Assembly: GCA_031292015.1 (NCBI GenBank)
Contig: JARLHY010000107.1
Location: 1-14,547 of the forward strand
Origin: Negativicutes bacterium
Lineage (GTDB): Bacteria > Bacillota_C > Negativicutes > Sporomusales_B > JARLHX01
Length of the DNA stretch: 14,547 nt
Reading direction: 5' to 3'
The notes under the pieces are model-generated. The model was given only the letters and a program-made list of their open reading frames with translations, was not told where the DNA came from and searched no databases. The translations under genes and the position numbers were made by a program. This document shows, one piece after another, positions 8,233 to 14,547 of the stretch. Positions within the stretch are counted from its first letter, which is position 1, and each line of letters starts with the position of its first letter.

Positions 8233-8261
8233 AATGCTGCCTGTCTTGGCTTTTGGCGCAT

Positions 8262-8299
8262 AAAAATAAGACCGCAACTTCTGTCGCGGCTTTACTTTT
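8262..8299. terminator. Bidirectional intrinsic terminator between HD-GYP and STAS genes
   Basis: AAGACCGC (8268-8275) pairs with GCGGCTT (8286-8292) with one bulged A. On the + strand it is followed by TTTACTTTT; on the - strand the T-tract comes from the A-run at 8262-8266. It lies between the ends of two converging genes, where a shared terminator is expected. The stem is short, so strength is uncertain. Confidence 0.55.
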
Positions 8300-8327
8300 G
8301 TGCGTCACACCGGTTACCCTTCCGATG

Positions 8328-8633
8328 CTAGCTTTGGATATGAAAATATTGGTCCAGCTTTGACATTCGGAGCAACCGGTCGACAATCCCCGTGAGACCC
8401 GACAAAGTCAGCCTGCCACCGGCTTTGCTGGCACGCTTATTGACAGCGGACAACACCCCCAGGCCGATGCTGTCGATAAATTGCAGATCCGCCATATTGA
8501 TGACAATGGTGGAGAGACCGCCGTTAATACAACGAAGCAAATCCTCCCGCAGGGACAGAGCGTCTTCAGCCTCCATGCTTCCTCGAACCGTTACAACAAC
8601 GCTTTGATGAGAATAAACAAAATGCTTGTCCAC
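8328..8633 (-). CDS. Stand-alone STAS domain protein, anti-sigma-factor antagonist type
   Basis: A single STAS domain of 101 residues, the size of SpoIIAA/RsbV-type antagonists, which bind an anti-sigma factor or switch kinase when their conserved serine is unphosphorylated. The conserved phospho-site is S55 in QFIDSIGLGVL, preceded by the beta strand STIVINMADL. I chose the GTG at 8633 because GAGGGGG (8639-8645) lies 5 nt upstream and it gives a domain-length protein. The frame stays open upstream to a TTG at 8699 and an ATG at 8675, but neither has a visible ribosome site and both add a non-conserved tail. No serine kinase or sigma factor gene is adjacent, so this is not a spoIIA or rsb operon; the partner must be elsewhere. 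A SigH-like promoter and Spo0A-like boxes lie upstream. Confidence 0.88.
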   Translation of the reverse strand: MDKHFVYSHQSVVVTVRGSMEAEDALSLREDLLRCINGGLSTIVINMADLQFIDSIGLGVLSAVNKRASKAGGRLTLSGLTGIVDRLLRMSKLDQYFHIQS

Positions 8634-8719
8634 ACGATCCCCCTCAGCCAAAAGGTTTCGCCAACAGTCTTCCATCAATACTGTCGCTGCGTCGAACAAG
8701 GGACTGGCAATTAAACTAT

Positions 8720-8747
8720 ATTAATCACCGATGGTCGTAAATCCTCT
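8720..8747 (-). promoter_or_regulatory. Possible SigH-type promoter for the STAS gene
   Basis: On the minus strand AGAGGATTT (8747-8739) matches the Bacillus SigH -35 consensus RNAGGAWWW exactly. After a 12-nt spacer, GATTAAT (8726-8720) matches the -10 consensus RNNGAAT at 6 of 7 positions. The consensus is known from B. subtilis; its use in this organism is inferred. A weak sigma-A -10 (TATAGT, about 8716-8721) overlaps it and is an alternative. Confidence 0.4.
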
Positions 8748-8775
8748 ATTTTTAGACAAAAGTGTCGAAAAATAG
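8746..8775. promoter_or_regulatory. 30-bp palindrome with Spo0A-box-like half sites
   Basis: CTATTTTT (8746-8753) and AAAAATAG (8768-8775) are perfect inverted repeats, with inner GACA (8755-8758) and TGTC (8763-8766) also complementary around AAAG. The + strand reads TGTCGAA at 8763-8769, an exact Spo0A box core. The other arm, read on the - strand, gives TGTCTAA (8758-8752), one mismatch. It touches the -35 region of the STAS promoter candidate. It could instead be an operator for another dimeric regulator or an RNA hairpin. Confidence 0.45.
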
Positions 8776-8966
8776 TGCGGTGTTACGATCTTTTTTAGTA
8801 TATGAAACGGATTCTTACCGCCGGATAAAGGAACAGCGTGACAAAAAGGGAATAAAGAGGTTAAATAAGAAAACAACGGCAGGGTATCATTTACCTTTGC
8901 GGATGTTGCGCTTAAACTGCAGGCAACGGTGATCGTCGCCGACCTGGACGGTTGGAGGATGCGGGA
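8776..8966. other. Rest of the gene-free stretch upstream of the antiporter
   Basis: With the chosen starts, 8634-8966 has no gene. Its left part holds the STAS promoter and palindrome. The right part (8776-8966) is locally A-rich around 8825-8880 and must carry the antiporter promoter. The only candidate I see is TTTACC-N17-TAAACT near 8890-8919, which is weak. I recognise no riboswitch here. Confidence 0.3.
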
Positions 8967-10220
8967 ATGGACGTTACTGCCATCGACGTTGCGAAGGAAA
9001 TACTGGCAACCTTCACAGTCTTGTTTCTGGCCGGAGCGCTGGCGGCAAAACTGGCCGATCTGCTGCGGATACCCGATGTGGTGCTGTTTCTCCTGATCGG
9101 CATCGTGGCCGGCCCTCCCGGCCTCAATCTGCTCGCGGTTCCGGCCGAATCGGTGCTCAATCAGCTGACACTTATCCTCGGCGCTTCATTTTTGCTGTAT
9201 CACGGCGGTACCGGCGTAAGCTTCGGCGTTCTCAAACAGACCTGGATCACCCTGACGTTGCTGGCCACTGTGGCGGTTTTGATCATGGTGGTCATTGTCG
9301 GGTACGCCGCCCACTGGGCGCTTGGCATCGACCTTATGTACGCCCTGCTGCTGGCCGCGGTGCTTGCTTCCACCGATCCCGCCACCCTGGTGCCGATTTT
9401 CCTGTCCATCAAGATCAGAGCCAAAGTCTCCGAGACCGTGCTCAGCGAGTCGGCCTTCAACGACGCCACAGGCGCCATCTGCACCTTCGCCATACTGGGC
9501 ATGATCGGTACCGGGCACGTCTCTGTCTGGGACAGCCTGATCAAGTTTTGCGTCATGGCCGGCGGCGGCATTCTCATCGGCTTGGTCTGCGGCCTGTCCT
9601 TCGCCGCGCTGAAGTGCAACCTGTGCCGGCACTTTTTCGGCGATTACGCCCAGGTTCTGCTTCTGCCCCTCATCTTTATCGCTTATCTTTCTTCGGAGTA
9701 TTTCGGAGCCAGCGGCTTCATGGCGGTTTTCGTCATCGGGCTGGTCTACGGCAACCTCGACTTCTTCGGCTGGCATATGCGCAGTGACCATCGCGCCAAT
9801 CTGCTCAGTTTTGTCGATCATGGCTCGCTGCTGCTCAGAATGGTGATCTTCATCCTGCTGGGAACTCACGTCGATTTTGCTGTCGTCAAACAGTTCCTTC
9901 TTCCCGGTATTGTTATTATCGCCGTATTTATGCTCGTCGCCCGCCCTGTCGCGGTGCTGGCCTGCGCCCTGCCGGACCGCCGGGCCCGCTGGCAGAAAAA
10001 TGAGATCATTTTCATGTTCTGGACCAGGGAAACAGGCGTCATCCCGGCTGCCTTGTCGGGAATGCTTGTCGGAATGGGCATCCCTTACGCCGATGTGATC
10101 GCCGCCATCACCTTCATGGCCATTTTGGCGACACTGGTCATCCAGGCCAGTACCACCAAGTGGTTGGCTGCCAGACTTAATCTTCTCGAAGAGCCTGCCG
10201 GAAGCGGCGCCGACGGCTGA
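8967..10220 (+). CDS. CPA1 (NhaP-like) Na+(K+)/H+ antiporter
   Basis: Integral membrane exchanger expected to expel Na+ or K+ in return for protons, for pH and salt homeostasis. From the ATG at 8967 it is 417 residues with about 12 hydrophobic segments and a short Glu/Gly-rich cytoplasmic tail, and no TrkA-N or TrkA-C domain. CPA1 hallmarks are the transport-core STDPAT (135-140) and ESAFNDATG (161-169, N165-D166 being the ion-binding pair), with a conserved ARP at 325-327 and WTRETGVIPAALSG near 352-365. GGAGG (8954-8958) is 8 nt from this ATG; the in-frame TTG at 8952 overlaps that ribosome site and is unlikely. It appears to be transcribed alone, with its stop 17 bp before the thiM promoter; no clear terminator was seen between them. 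The preferred cation cannot be told from sequence. Confidence 0.92.
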   Translation: MDVTAIDVAKEILATFTVLFLAGALAAKLADLLRIPDVVLFLLIGIVAGPPGLNLLAVPAESVLNQLTLILGASFLLYHGGTGVSFGVLKQTWITLTLLATVAVLIMVVIVGYAAHWALGIDLMYALLLAAVLASTDPATLVPIFLSIKIRAKVSETVLSESAFNDATGAICTFAILGMIGTGHVSVWDSLIKFCVMAGGGILIGLVCGLSFAALKCNLCRHFFGDYAQVLLLPLIFIAYLSSEYFGASGFMAVFVIGLVYGNLDFFGWHMRSDHRANLLSFVDHGSLLLRMVIFILLGTHVDFAVVKQFLLPGIVIIAVFMLVARPVAVLACALPDRRARWQKNEIIFMFWTRETGVIPAALSGMLVGMGIPYADVIAAITFMAILATLVIQASTTKWLAARLNLLEEPAGSGADG

Positions 10221-10237
10221 AACCTGGCCCGGACCTG

Positions 10238-10266
10238 TTGAAGCGCGGCCCGCGGTATGCTACAAT
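10238..10266 (+). promoter_or_regulatory. Sigma-A promoter of the thiM-thiW operon
   Basis: TTGAAG (10238-10243) and TACAAT (10261-10266) are separated by exactly 17 nt, and TGC immediately precedes the -10 to form an extended -10 element. Transcription would start near 10273, a few nucleotides before the TPP riboswitch. Confidence 0.75.
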
Positions 10267-10283
10267 AGTTTACAACAGCATAA

Positions 10284-10377
10284 TAGGCAAGGGGAGCTGG
10301 AACGGCCGGCTGAGATATAGACCGAAAGTCTATGACCCTGAAACCTGATCTGGATAATGCCAGCGTAGGGATAGCTA
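10284..10377 (+). ncRNA. TPP riboswitch (thi box)
   Basis: The diagnostic conserved pieces are in order: GGGGAGC near 10291, CTGAGAT at 10310-10316 (pyrimidine-binding arm), a variable hairpin (TAGACC...GGTCTA-like, 10318-10335), ACCCTGAAACCTGATCTGGA from about 10335, then AATGCCAGCGTAGGGA. It senses thiamin pyrophosphate and lies directly before a terminator and thiM, so binding should cause premature transcription stop. The context (thiamin salvage genes) agrees. Confidence 0.95.
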
Positions 10378-10391
10378 AAACGCAGCTTCTT

Positions 10392-10433
10392 ATCAACAAA
10401 ACCCACCCTGGCGGGTGGTTTTTTATTGTTGAT
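10392..10433 (+). terminator. Riboswitch-controlled intrinsic terminator with extended base
   Basis: CCACCC (10403-10408), loop TGGC, and GGGTGG (10413-10418) are followed by six Ts (10419-10424). Outside this, ATCAACAA (10392-10399) and TTGTTGAT (10426-10433) are also perfectly complementary. It sits 15 nt past the riboswitch and is the expected expression platform. Confidence 0.85.
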
Positions 10434-10482
10434 TCCCGGAAGTCTGCTGACGCAGGATTCATTGCGGGAGGTGAGCGAAAAC

Positions 10483-11286
10483 GTGGAATTGCTGCAACAG
10501 GCGGCTGAAACCCTGGCCCGGGTGAGGGCGAAGAACCCCTTGGTGCATCACCTGACCAACTATGTCACCGCCAACGACTGTGCCAACATGACCCTGGCTG
10601 TCGGCGCATCACCGGTGATGGCCAGCGACCCCGCCGAAGTGGAGGATATGGTTGCTGCCGCCGCCGCCCTGGTCCTCAATCTCGGCACCCTTGACGCCCG
10701 CCGCGTCGGCGCGATGCTCGCCGCCGGCAAAAAGGCCGTTTGCCTGGGAATTCCGGTGATCCTCGATCCGGTGGGAGCCGGGGCAACACCGTTTCGAACA
10801 GCCGCCGCCGGACAGATTATCCGGGAAGTGTCCCTGGCCGTCATCCGGGGCAACCTGGCCGAGATCCGGCACCTGGCCGGGCTGAAGGGTGACATCAAAG
10901 GGGTGGATTCGTCCGCAGACGACCAGGACGGCCGGATCGTCGCCCAAAGCCTCGCCCGGCGGCTGGGCTGTGTCGTCGCCATCACCGGCAAGACCGACAT
11001 TGTCGCCTGTGATGGCGACGTCTGCCGCATTGATAACGGTCATCCCCTGCTGAGGCAGGTTACCGGCACCGGCTGCATGGCCTCTTCCCTCGTCGGCTGC
11101 TGCTCAGCCGTTGCTGACCCCTTCGTCGGCGCTGTTACAGGTATCATGCTGATGGGGATAGCCGGTGAACTCGCCCAGCAGTCCTTGCGGCCACCGGATG
11201 GGATCGGTACCTTCCGGATGCGTCTTTTCGACGCCGTAGGCAACATGACCGCCGAGCAGCTGCGGCGCTGCGGCAAAATCAGCTGA
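10483..11286 (+). CDS. thiM: Hydroxyethylthiazole kinase ThiM
   Basis: Phosphorylates 4-methyl-5-(2-hydroxyethyl)thiazole with ATP, the salvage route to the thiazole half of thiamin. The 267-residue protein has the ribokinase-like fold typical of ThiM: NPLVHHLTNYVTANDCAN (18-35), GASPVMA (41-47), LNLGTLD (65-71), PVILDPVGAGATPFR (91-105), VIRGNLAEI, and GTGCMASS (195-202), whose C198 matches the active-site cysteine position of the B. subtilis enzyme. The GTG start at 10483 is chosen because GGGAGGTGAG (10466-10475) is correctly spaced; upstream in-frame codons lie in or before that site and reach into the terminator. It is the first gene after the TPP riboswitch and is repressed when thiamin pyrophosphate is plentiful. 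thiW follows 17 bp later. Confidence 0.96.
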   Translation: MELLQQAAETLARVRAKNPLVHHLTNYVTANDCANMTLAVGASPVMASDPAEVEDMVAAAAALVLNLGTLDARRVGAMLAAGKKAVCLGIPVILDPVGAGATPFRTAAAGQIIREVSLAVIRGNLAEIRHLAGLKGDIKGVDSSADDQDGRIVAQSLARRLGCVVAITGKTDIVACDGDVCRIDNGHPLLRQVTGTGCMASSLVGCCSAVADPFVGAVTGIMLMGIAGELAQQSLRPPDGIGTFRMRLFDAVGNMTAEQLRRCGKIS

Positions 11287-11303
11287 CACAAGGAGAGAGC
11301 AAT

Positions 11304-11801
11304 ATGCAGGCCAAAAAACTCACCTTTACCGCCCTGTTTATCGCCATCGGCGTTCTGTCCGCTCATCTGATCTATATCCCGGTGGGAGTTTCCCGCTGCT
11401 TCCCTGTTCAGCACGCCATCAACGTACTGCTGGCGGCGCTGCTCGGGACCCGCTATTCGCTGAGCGCCGCCTTCGGCATCTCCCTGCTGCGCAACATTCT
11501 CGGCACCGGATCGCTGCTGGCTTTTCCCGGCAGCATGTTCGGGGCGGCGCTGGCCGGGATTCTCTATCAGCGCACCGGGCATATTCTTGGCGCAGTGATT
11601 GGGGAAATCATCGGCACCGGTATTATTGGCGGCTTCGTCGCCTATCCTGTCGCCAAGTACTTTCTCGGCACTCAGGCCGGCGCGCTGTTTTTCGTCATTC
11701 CTTTTTTGATAAGCACCACGGGCGGCAGCATTATCGCCTGGCTGCTCTACCACACCCCGCTGACCGCTTTTTTCCGGCAGAGCCTTGGGCGAAGGAACTG
11801 A
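11304..11801 (+). CDS. thiW: ThiW, ECF transporter S component for thiazole precursor
   Basis: Small membrane protein (165 residues, about five to six hydrophobic segments) of the ThiW family, the substrate-binding S component of an energy-coupling-factor importer, thought to bring in hydroxyethylthiazole. Family marks are the N-terminal ALFIAIGVLSAHL, PVGVSRCFPVQHAINV (27-42), LLRNILGTGSLLAFPGSMFG (61-80) and GTGIIGG (111-117). The ATG has AAGGAGA 7 nt upstream. Pairing with thiM under one riboswitch fits uptake followed by phosphorylation. The EcfA/EcfA'/EcfT energising module is not in the window, so a shared module elsewhere is inferred. Confidence 0.94.
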   Translation: MQAKKLTFTALFIAIGVLSAHLIYIPVGVSRCFPVQHAINVLLAALLGTRYSLSAAFGISLLRNILGTGSLLAFPGSMFGAALAGILYQRTGHILGAVIGEIIGTGIIGGFVAYPVAKYFLGTQAGALFFVIPFLISTTGGSIIAWLLYHTPLTAFFRQSLGRRN

Positions 11802-11911
11802 CAGGGAAGAACCTTGGATCTGAGCTGGGAAGACGTCTCTGTCCATCAGCTTCAGGACAGGACCGCCTAGACCAAAAGCTAGAGAACAACGAAATTGCGT
11901 CATGACAAGTA

Positions 11912-11950
11912 AAAAAGAAAATGCCTTTATATAAAAGGCATTTTCTTTTT
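11912..11950. terminator. Strong bidirectional terminator between converging operons
   Basis: Seventeen perfectly paired bases (11912-11928 with 11934-11950) flank an ATATA loop. The outer arms give AAAAAGAAAATGCC on one side and GGCATTTTCTTTTT on the other, so a T-rich tract trails the hairpin on both strands. It serves thiW (+) and the transporter gene (-). Confidence 0.92.
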
Positions 11951-11961
11951 GTCGGCATTAC

Positions 11962-13269
11962 TCAGGCGAACAGGAGAGCCACGACCGTCAAAAACACCAG
12001 TTGGGCCGCTGCCACCGTCCAGCCGTTCTTGATCATCGAGATCATGTCCTGGGACTGGGCGAAACCCATCGAGCTGAACATGTTGGAACCGGGGTGGAAG
12101 AAATTGGTGGCCCTGGTGGCAACCACCACCGCGGTGGTCCAGACGAAGATGTTGACTCCGTACTGCTTGACCAGCGGGAAGAACATGTCGTGCACCATTT
12201 TCATTACCGCCACTGTCGCCCCGGACAAGCCCACCGCGCCGGTGAGAGCGCCCATGATCGGCACGGCCGCTTTCCCGCCGTGGTACACCAGCGGTTGCAT
12301 GAGGAGGCCCAGCGCTTTGAACGCTCCGGCCTGCTCCATGAAATTCATAAACGGTTCGAGCAAAAGGAACAGCAGAAACAGGTTGAGGTTGCCGGCCATT
12401 CCCTTGATGAACAACTGCATGATTTTGCCGATGTTCAGGCCGCCCGCGAGGCCGGTGATGATCGCCAGCCCGAGCATGACCACCGTTACAAAGGCAGTGT
12501 TGGCCTTAAAATACATGCCATAAGCCACAAGAACGATAAACGCCACCGCGAAAATGGCGGTCGCCCGGTTGGTCCGGGCGTCGGGGACGAACTCTTCCAC
12601 ATCGGCCACCGGCTCATAGTCGTACACGCCTTTGGTGGACCGCTGAATGCGGTGGGCCATGAACCAGGTGACCAACAGCGTGACGCAGGCCACAGGCAGG
12701 GCCGCTTTCAGCAGCATCTCGCCGTAGGCGATCCCGGTCAGGCCGATCAATGTAATCACCGGCGGGGTGAAGGGGCCAAGAATAAGCCCCTCCTCACCGG
12801 CGGCGTGAAACAGGACGCCCACCGTGCTGCGCGTAAGCCCCGCCGCCGCGGCCACCGGCAGGACGATGGGGGCGATGATGGCATTGCCCCCGGCCAGCGT
12901 ACCAAGCAGTCCAACGATGACAAGACTGGCGGTCATGATACCCAGCATGGCCTTGTTTTCGGTGTTGACCCCGATGCCGTAAATAATCCGGTGCACCAGA
13001 GTATGGCTGACCTTGGTGGCTGTCAGCACTTCCCCCAGTCCGCGGCCCATCATGATGATCAGGCCCACCAGGGCCAGAAACGACCCCATCCCCTTCACCA
13101 GGGCGTCGGCGAAACTAAATACCGTCTGATGGGTGATGACCGCACCGATGATGACACAGACAAGAGTTACAGGAACAGGATCCTTGTACGTAAAGATCAG
13201 GATCACATAAGCCACCAGGGGCAGCAGGCCGATCAAGCCGTAGGTTATGTCGAAAGGGGCTGGTGTCAC
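11962..13269 (-). CDS. Multi-pass transporter of the GntP/NhaC-like (ion transporter) type
   Basis: Secondary transporter of 435 residues with about 11-12 hydrophobic segments and no signal peptide. Two glycine-rich re-entrant-loop regions are visible. One, in the first half, is GTLAGGNAIIAPIVLP followed by LFHAAGEEGLILGPFTPPV. The other, in the second half, is TGAVGLSGATVAVMKMVHDM followed by TRATNFFHPGSNMF. They suggest the inverted two-repeat design of the ion transporter superfamily. A charged loop (about 208-236, rich in Asp/Glu) separates the halves. Start GTG 13269 has GGAGG (13284-13280) 10 nt upstream; 30 bp separate it from the FMN-protein gene, so it is the third gene of the D-aminoacylase operon. 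The substrate is likely an amino-acid derivative or organic acid, inferred from the operon only. I could not place it in a precise named family. Confidence 0.8.
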   Translation of the reverse strand: MTPAPFDITYGLIGLLPLVAYVILIFTYKDPVPVTLVCVIIGAVITHQTVFSFADALVKGMGSFLALVGLIIMMGRGLGEVLTATKVSHTLVHRIIYGIGVNTENKAMLGIMTASLVIVGLLGTLAGGNAIIAPIVLPVAAAAGLTRSTVGVLFHAAGEEGLILGPFTPPVITLIGLTGIAYGEMLLKAALPVACVTLLVTWFMAHRIQRSTKGVYDYEPVADVEEFVPDARTNRATAIFAVAFIVLVAYGMYFKANTAFVTVVMLGLAIITGLAGGLNIGKIMQLFIKGMAGNLNLFLLFLLLEPFMNFMEQAGAFKALGLLMQPLVYHGGKAAVPIMGALTGAVGLSGATVAVMKMVHDMFFPLVKQYGVNIFVWTTAVVVATRATNFFHPGSNMFSSMGFAQSQDMISMIKNGWTVAAAQLVFLTVVALLFA

Positions 13270-13299
13270 GGTACAAAAACCTCCGTCGCTATTTTCTTG

Positions 13300-13776
13300 C
13301 TATCGTCCTTTTTTGCCGGTCGCTTCGGCAATATCCAGCCGCAGAACGGTGATTGTTTTGTAGATCTCATCCGATTTCAGGGCCTTCTGCCTGATCGCTT
13401 CCGGATCGTGTTCCAGGTGGTCCAAAATGGTGTCAACGCCGTGCCGTTTTTCCTCAAGGGTCTCGGCAAAGCGTACCGTCCCTCTCAGCACGACGGTCTC
13501 GAAGGGATGTCCGCACTCGTTGTCGGCGTAGCCATGGTCGATAATCACCGTCCCGCAGACTGCGGGATTGGCCCTGCAGAACTCCAGCTTCAGTCCTTCT
13601 TGCGCGCAGTGCAGATAGAGGCAGTTTCTCGATTGATCGAACCCATAACTCAAGGTGACGATATACGGCTCGTTTTCCCGGCACAGCGACAGCACGACAT
13701 ACTTTCCCTGCCGGAGAACCGCCGCTGTTTCACCGTCACTGAGTTGCCGGTCTTGTCTGCGCATATGATACCTCAT
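13300..13776 (-). CDS. Pyridoxamine 5'-phosphate oxidase-like FMN split-barrel protein
   Basis: A 158-residue protein of the PNPOx-like/NimA-like split-barrel group, which binds FMN as a homodimer. Seen: the opening MRRQDRQLSDGETAAVL and KYVVLSL, the strand pair PYIVTLSYGFD...CLYLHCAQEGLKLEFCRANP (about 37-71) that corresponds to the flavin-phosphate region, and VLRGTVRFAE near 96-105. It lacks the features of true PdxH. Six cysteines (C32, C52, C57, C67, C74, C88) are many for its size. Start ATG 13776 has GGGGAGA 7 nt upstream; a second ATG four codons in is less well spaced. It lies 18 bp after the amidohydrolase gene and 30 bp before the transporter gene. The role may be reduction or binding of a flavin or small molecule; relatives include nitroimidazole reductases. 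Confidence 0.88.
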   Translation of the reverse strand: MRYHMRRQDRQLSDGETAAVLRQGKYVVLSLCRENEPYIVTLSYGFDQSRNCLYLHCAQEGLKLEFCRANPAVCGTVIIDHGYADNECGHPFETVVLRGTVRFAETLEEKRHGVDTILDHLEHDPEAIRQKALKSDEIYKTITVLRLDIAEATGKKGR

Positions 13777-13794
13777 CTGTACGTCTCCCCAGTC

Positions 13795-14547
13795 TTACTT
13801 TTTCAGCACGCGGCCGGCCCGGCTGCCGGTGAGGCCTGCCGGATCCACCGCGATTTCACCGTTGACAACGACATAAGGCACCCCTTCCGGGTAACGGTGC
13901 GGGTCGGTAAAGGTGGCTGTGTCCCTGACCGTGGCCGGGTCGAATAGCGTGAGGTCGGCCATAAACCCCGGTTTTAGGCTGCCCCGGTCTTTCAGGCCGA
14001 GGACGCCTGCCGGCAGGGAGGTCATTTTCCGGACCGCGCTCTCCAGCGAAAGGAGCTTTTTCTCCCGGACGAAAAGGCCCAGGACTCGTACGAAGGTCCC
14101 GTAAGAACGGGGATGGGGCACCGAATTCTTATACTGCTCGGCGTTATAAGCATAGCCGTCACTGGCCACCGTCACGTCAGGACTTTTCATAATGGTTTCC
14201 AGGTCGGTTTCGCCCAGCGAGAAATACACTGCGTTGACCTTGCCCCGTTCCTCGGCCAGCAGGCGGATGGCCGCCTCTTCCGCAGGCAGTTGCCACAGGT
14301 CGGAGGCGTCCGCCAGGGTTTGTCCGCACAGGCCGCGGTTGCGGTGGCTGCCGGTGGCGGCGATCTGGATATTGGCAGCGCCGCCTCGGACGTCGATCTC
14401 GGCGGCGATCTCCCGCCGCAGGCGCTCGGCCAGACCGAGGTCGGTCAGCCGCTCCAGCATCTTTTCCCGGCCGCCGTCCTGGACCCAGCCGGGCAGGAGG
14501 GCTGACAGGCCGGTAGAGGTGGCCTGGTACGGATACTGGTCGGCCCA
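13795..14547 (-). CDS. D-aminoacylase/N-acyl-D-amino-acid deacylase family amidohydrolase (5' end beyond window)
   Basis: Zinc-dependent amidohydrolase expected to remove the acyl group from N-acyl-D-amino acids. The frame is open to the right edge, so only the C-terminal about 250 residues of a family of roughly 480-530 are present. Visible marks: YPYQATSTGLSALLP (near the first residues), which is typical of D-aminoacylases; AATGSHRNRGLCGQTL; a substrate-loop aspartate in VASDGYAYNAE; HPRSYGTFVRVLG, a highly conserved family segment; and the C-terminal composite-sheet domain with SLKPGFMADLTLFDP and the final VNGEIAVDPAG. The N-terminal zinc ligands lie outside. It is the most upstream gene seen in a three-gene minus-strand operon. 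D-aminoacylase is the best guess; dihydroorotase/hydantoinase-type relatives or N-acyl-D-glutamate deacylase are alternatives. Confidence 0.92.
   Translation of the reverse strand, partial: WADQYPYQATSTGLSALLPGWVQDGGREKMLERLTDLGLAERLRREIAAEIDVRGGAANIQIAATGSHRNRGLCGQTLADASDLWQLPAEEAAIRLLAEERGKVNAVYFSLGETDLETIMKSPDVTVASDGYAYNAEQYKNSVPHPRSYGTFVRVLGLFVREKKLLSLESAVRKMTSLPAGVLGLKDRGSLKPGFMADLTLFDPATVRDTATFTDPHRYPEGVPYVVVNGEIAVDPAGLTGSRAGRVLKK

Noticed and set aside
8328..8633. A spoIIA or rsb operon start
   Set aside because: The STAS gene is followed at once by a terminator and a converging gene; no serine kinase/anti-sigma or sigma gene is adjacent.
8776..8966. Ion-sensing or cyclic-di-AMP riboswitch before the antiporter
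   Set aside because: The long leader invited the idea, but I could not find conserved motifs of any riboswitch class I know.
12001..13947. A 648-codon open frame on the + strand opposite the transporter, FMN protein and deacylase genes
   Set aside because: Its translation is rich in His, Gln, Asp and Arg with no domain, and it is antisense to three well-supported genes. Long antisense frames are common in high-GC DNA.
1..14547. Mobile element, CRISPR array or phage remnant
   Set aside because: No transposase, integrase, regularly spaced repeats or tRNA-associated att duplication was seen; all genes look like ordinary chromosomal functions.

Overview
The window is about 14.5 kb of gene-dense, high-GC DNA with short intergenic gaps and strong AGGAGG-type ribosome binding sites. 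The gene content fits a motile or surface-sensing anaerobic Firmicute: a TPP-riboswitch thiM-thiW pair, an NhaP-type antiporter, chemosensory genes, a D-aminoacylase operon, and a possible Spo0A-box/SigH-like promoter. A spore-forming Negativicute or Clostridium-like lineage is my guess from these traits. No rRNA, tRNA, insertion sequence or CRISPR array was seen.

Region 1 (about 1-8197, all + strand) is a chemosensory and two-component block. In order it holds the 3' part of a chemoreceptor with a poly-HAMP module and a C-terminal EFGKY tail; cheR; cheB; a 1164-residue hybrid histidine kinase with five PAS domains, one receiver and an apparently degenerate HPt-like tail; a stand-alone receiver; and an HD-GYP phosphodiesterase with intact metal ligands. 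Gaps are 0-103 bp, which is compatible with one transcript. The order suggests a signalling chain from receptor adaptation and kinase phosphorylation to cyclic-di-GMP breakdown. No cheA, cheW or flagellar gene is visible; they may lie upstream of the window.

Region 2 (about 8198-8966) starts with a bidirectional hairpin terminator, followed by a minus-strand stand-alone STAS protein. The STAS gene is preceded by a 30-bp palindrome containing an exact TGTCGAA Spo0A-box core and a SigH-like promoter. Region 3 (8967-10220, +) is a single CPA1 (NhaP-like) cation/proton antiporter.

Region 4 (10238-11801, +) is a thiamin-salvage operon: a sigma-A promoter, a TPP riboswitch, an intrinsic terminator, thiM (hydroxyethylthiazole kinase) and thiW (ECF-type S component for a thiazole precursor). 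A symmetric 17-bp hairpin at 11912-11950 ends this operon and also the converging minus-strand operon.

Region 5 (11962-14547, -) reads, in transcription order, a D-aminoacylase-family amidohydrolase (cut by the window end), a small FMN split-barrel protein, and a multi-pass transporter. The likely theme is uptake and hydrolysis of N-acyl-D-amino acids or related compounds.
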